NCBI GenBank assembly: GCA_025924845.1
Contig: JAICHN010000348.1
Span: 1 to 5,570, forward strand
Reading direction: 5' to 3'
DNA: 5,570 nucleotides
From: Chloroflexota bacterium
GTDB lineage: Bacteria; Chloroflexota; UBA5177; JANWHV01
Shown: in pieces, positions 5,113 to 5,570 of the stretch
Position numbering within the stretch: position 1 is the first letter of the stretch
Layout of the letters: the number at the start of each line of letters is the position of its first letter
Position numbers and translations under genes: made by a program
The notes under the pieces: generated by a model
The model's input: the letters and a program-made list of their open reading frames with translations, nothing else
Databases searched by the model: none
What the model was told of the DNA's origin: nothing

Positions 5113-5570
5113 ATGACAACCATTACCGAAGAAGTAGCGGACCCTAGTGCGGGTACCGAACTCCCCGCGGCCGAGGAGCAGTCTACACGCCCTCGCCGCT
5201 TTGCTCCACGCCGAAGCCGGTCGAGCGCCCTGAAGTCCCCCGTGGCGGAGTCCTCCGCCGGGGCGGAATCGGTGATCGTGCTCGATTCGGCACCCACGGC
5301 CGACGCGGCCTTGCCCAGCGCGCCCGCTCAGCTTAATGGCGTCGCGCCGGAAGGTGTACCGGCCGGCCAGAATACCTCGCCCACTCCGGCACGACGCCCC
5401 CGCGGTCGGCGACCGGCGGCCGGGCGCACCCGTCCTGCTGTCGAAACAACGGCTGAACCTATCGTCGAAGAGGGCAGCGAAGCGCCTGCCGCGCCCGTCG
5501 CGTCGGTTACCCAGGAAGCCGAACCCGCGCTTTCCGGCACCGCACCGGAAAGCGCGGAGACGCTCGCGCC
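5113..5570 (+). CDS. N-terminus of an Ala/Pro/Glu/Arg-rich protein (3' end outside window)
   Basis: The frame opens at 5113 behind AAGGAGG and stays open to the right edge (152 full codons). The start MTTITEEVADPSAG is followed by a low-complexity, surely disordered region. Acidic and Ala/Pro segments alternate with short basic patches at about residues 27-36 (PRRFAPRRSR) and 92-108 (PARRPRGRRPAAGRTRP). The PRGRRP core resembles an AT-hook, or an RGR-type RNA-contacting patch. No folded domain has been reached, so the function cannot be read. In bacteria such extensions are known at the front of RNase E/G, translation initiation factor IF-2, Rho and some helicases. The nucleic-acid-binding look and the long leader make a ribonuclease E/G-type protein one reasonable guess, no more. 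High GC at third positions and the absence of stops support real coding. No signal peptide is visible. Confidence 0.75.
   Translation, partial: MTTITEEVADPSAGTELPAAEEQSTRPRRFAPRRSRSSALKSPVAESSAGAESVIVLDSAPTADAALPSAPAQLNGVAPEGVPAGQNTSPTPARRPRGRRPAAGRTRPAVETTAEPIVEEGSEAPAAPVASVTQEAEPALSGTAPESAETLA

Overview
The window comes from a GC-rich bacterial chromosome. It carries four protein-coding genes, two of them cut by the window edges, and an unusually large share of non-coding DNA (about 1.6 kb). Bacterial features are strong purine-rich ribosome binding sites, an extended -10 promoter and a periplasm/secretion-type signal peptide. The type 3 (archaeal/eukaryote-like) prolyl-tRNA synthetase, the secreted arylsulfotransferase and the scattered palindromic intergenic repeats would suit a phylum such as Armatimonadota, Chloroflexota, Planctomycetota or Acidobacteriota. 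The sequence alone does not fix the phylum.

Layout. (1) 1-1038, plus strand: the C-terminal 345 residues of prolyl-tRNA synthetase (proS), entering from the left edge. (2) 1039-1323: the gap between two converging genes, filled with a REP-like palindromic repeat (two direct copies and one inverted copy), a short tandem duplication and small hairpins. (3) 1324-1869, minus strand: an unrecognised, very acidic 181-residue protein. (4) 1870-2848: 979 bases between two diverging genes with no convincing gene. It holds two marked hairpins, a few smaller ones and perhaps the remnant of a decayed reading frame. (5) 2849-4708, plus strand: a secreted 619-residue arylsulfotransferase-family enzyme with two N-terminal beta-sandwich-like modules. 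(6) 4709-5112: a strong stem-loop, an extended -10 promoter and a roughly 250-base structured leader. (7) 5113 to the right edge, plus strand: the first 152 codons of a protein whose visible part is a disordered Ala/Pro/Glu/Arg-rich extension.

The genes do not form an operon or an obvious pathway: each appears to be transcribed on its own. No complete novel multi-gene system is visible. The points most worth following are the palindromic repeats, the modular arylsulfotransferase standing alone without Dsb partners, the acidic orphan protein, and the long leader with an upstream small reading frame before the last gene.
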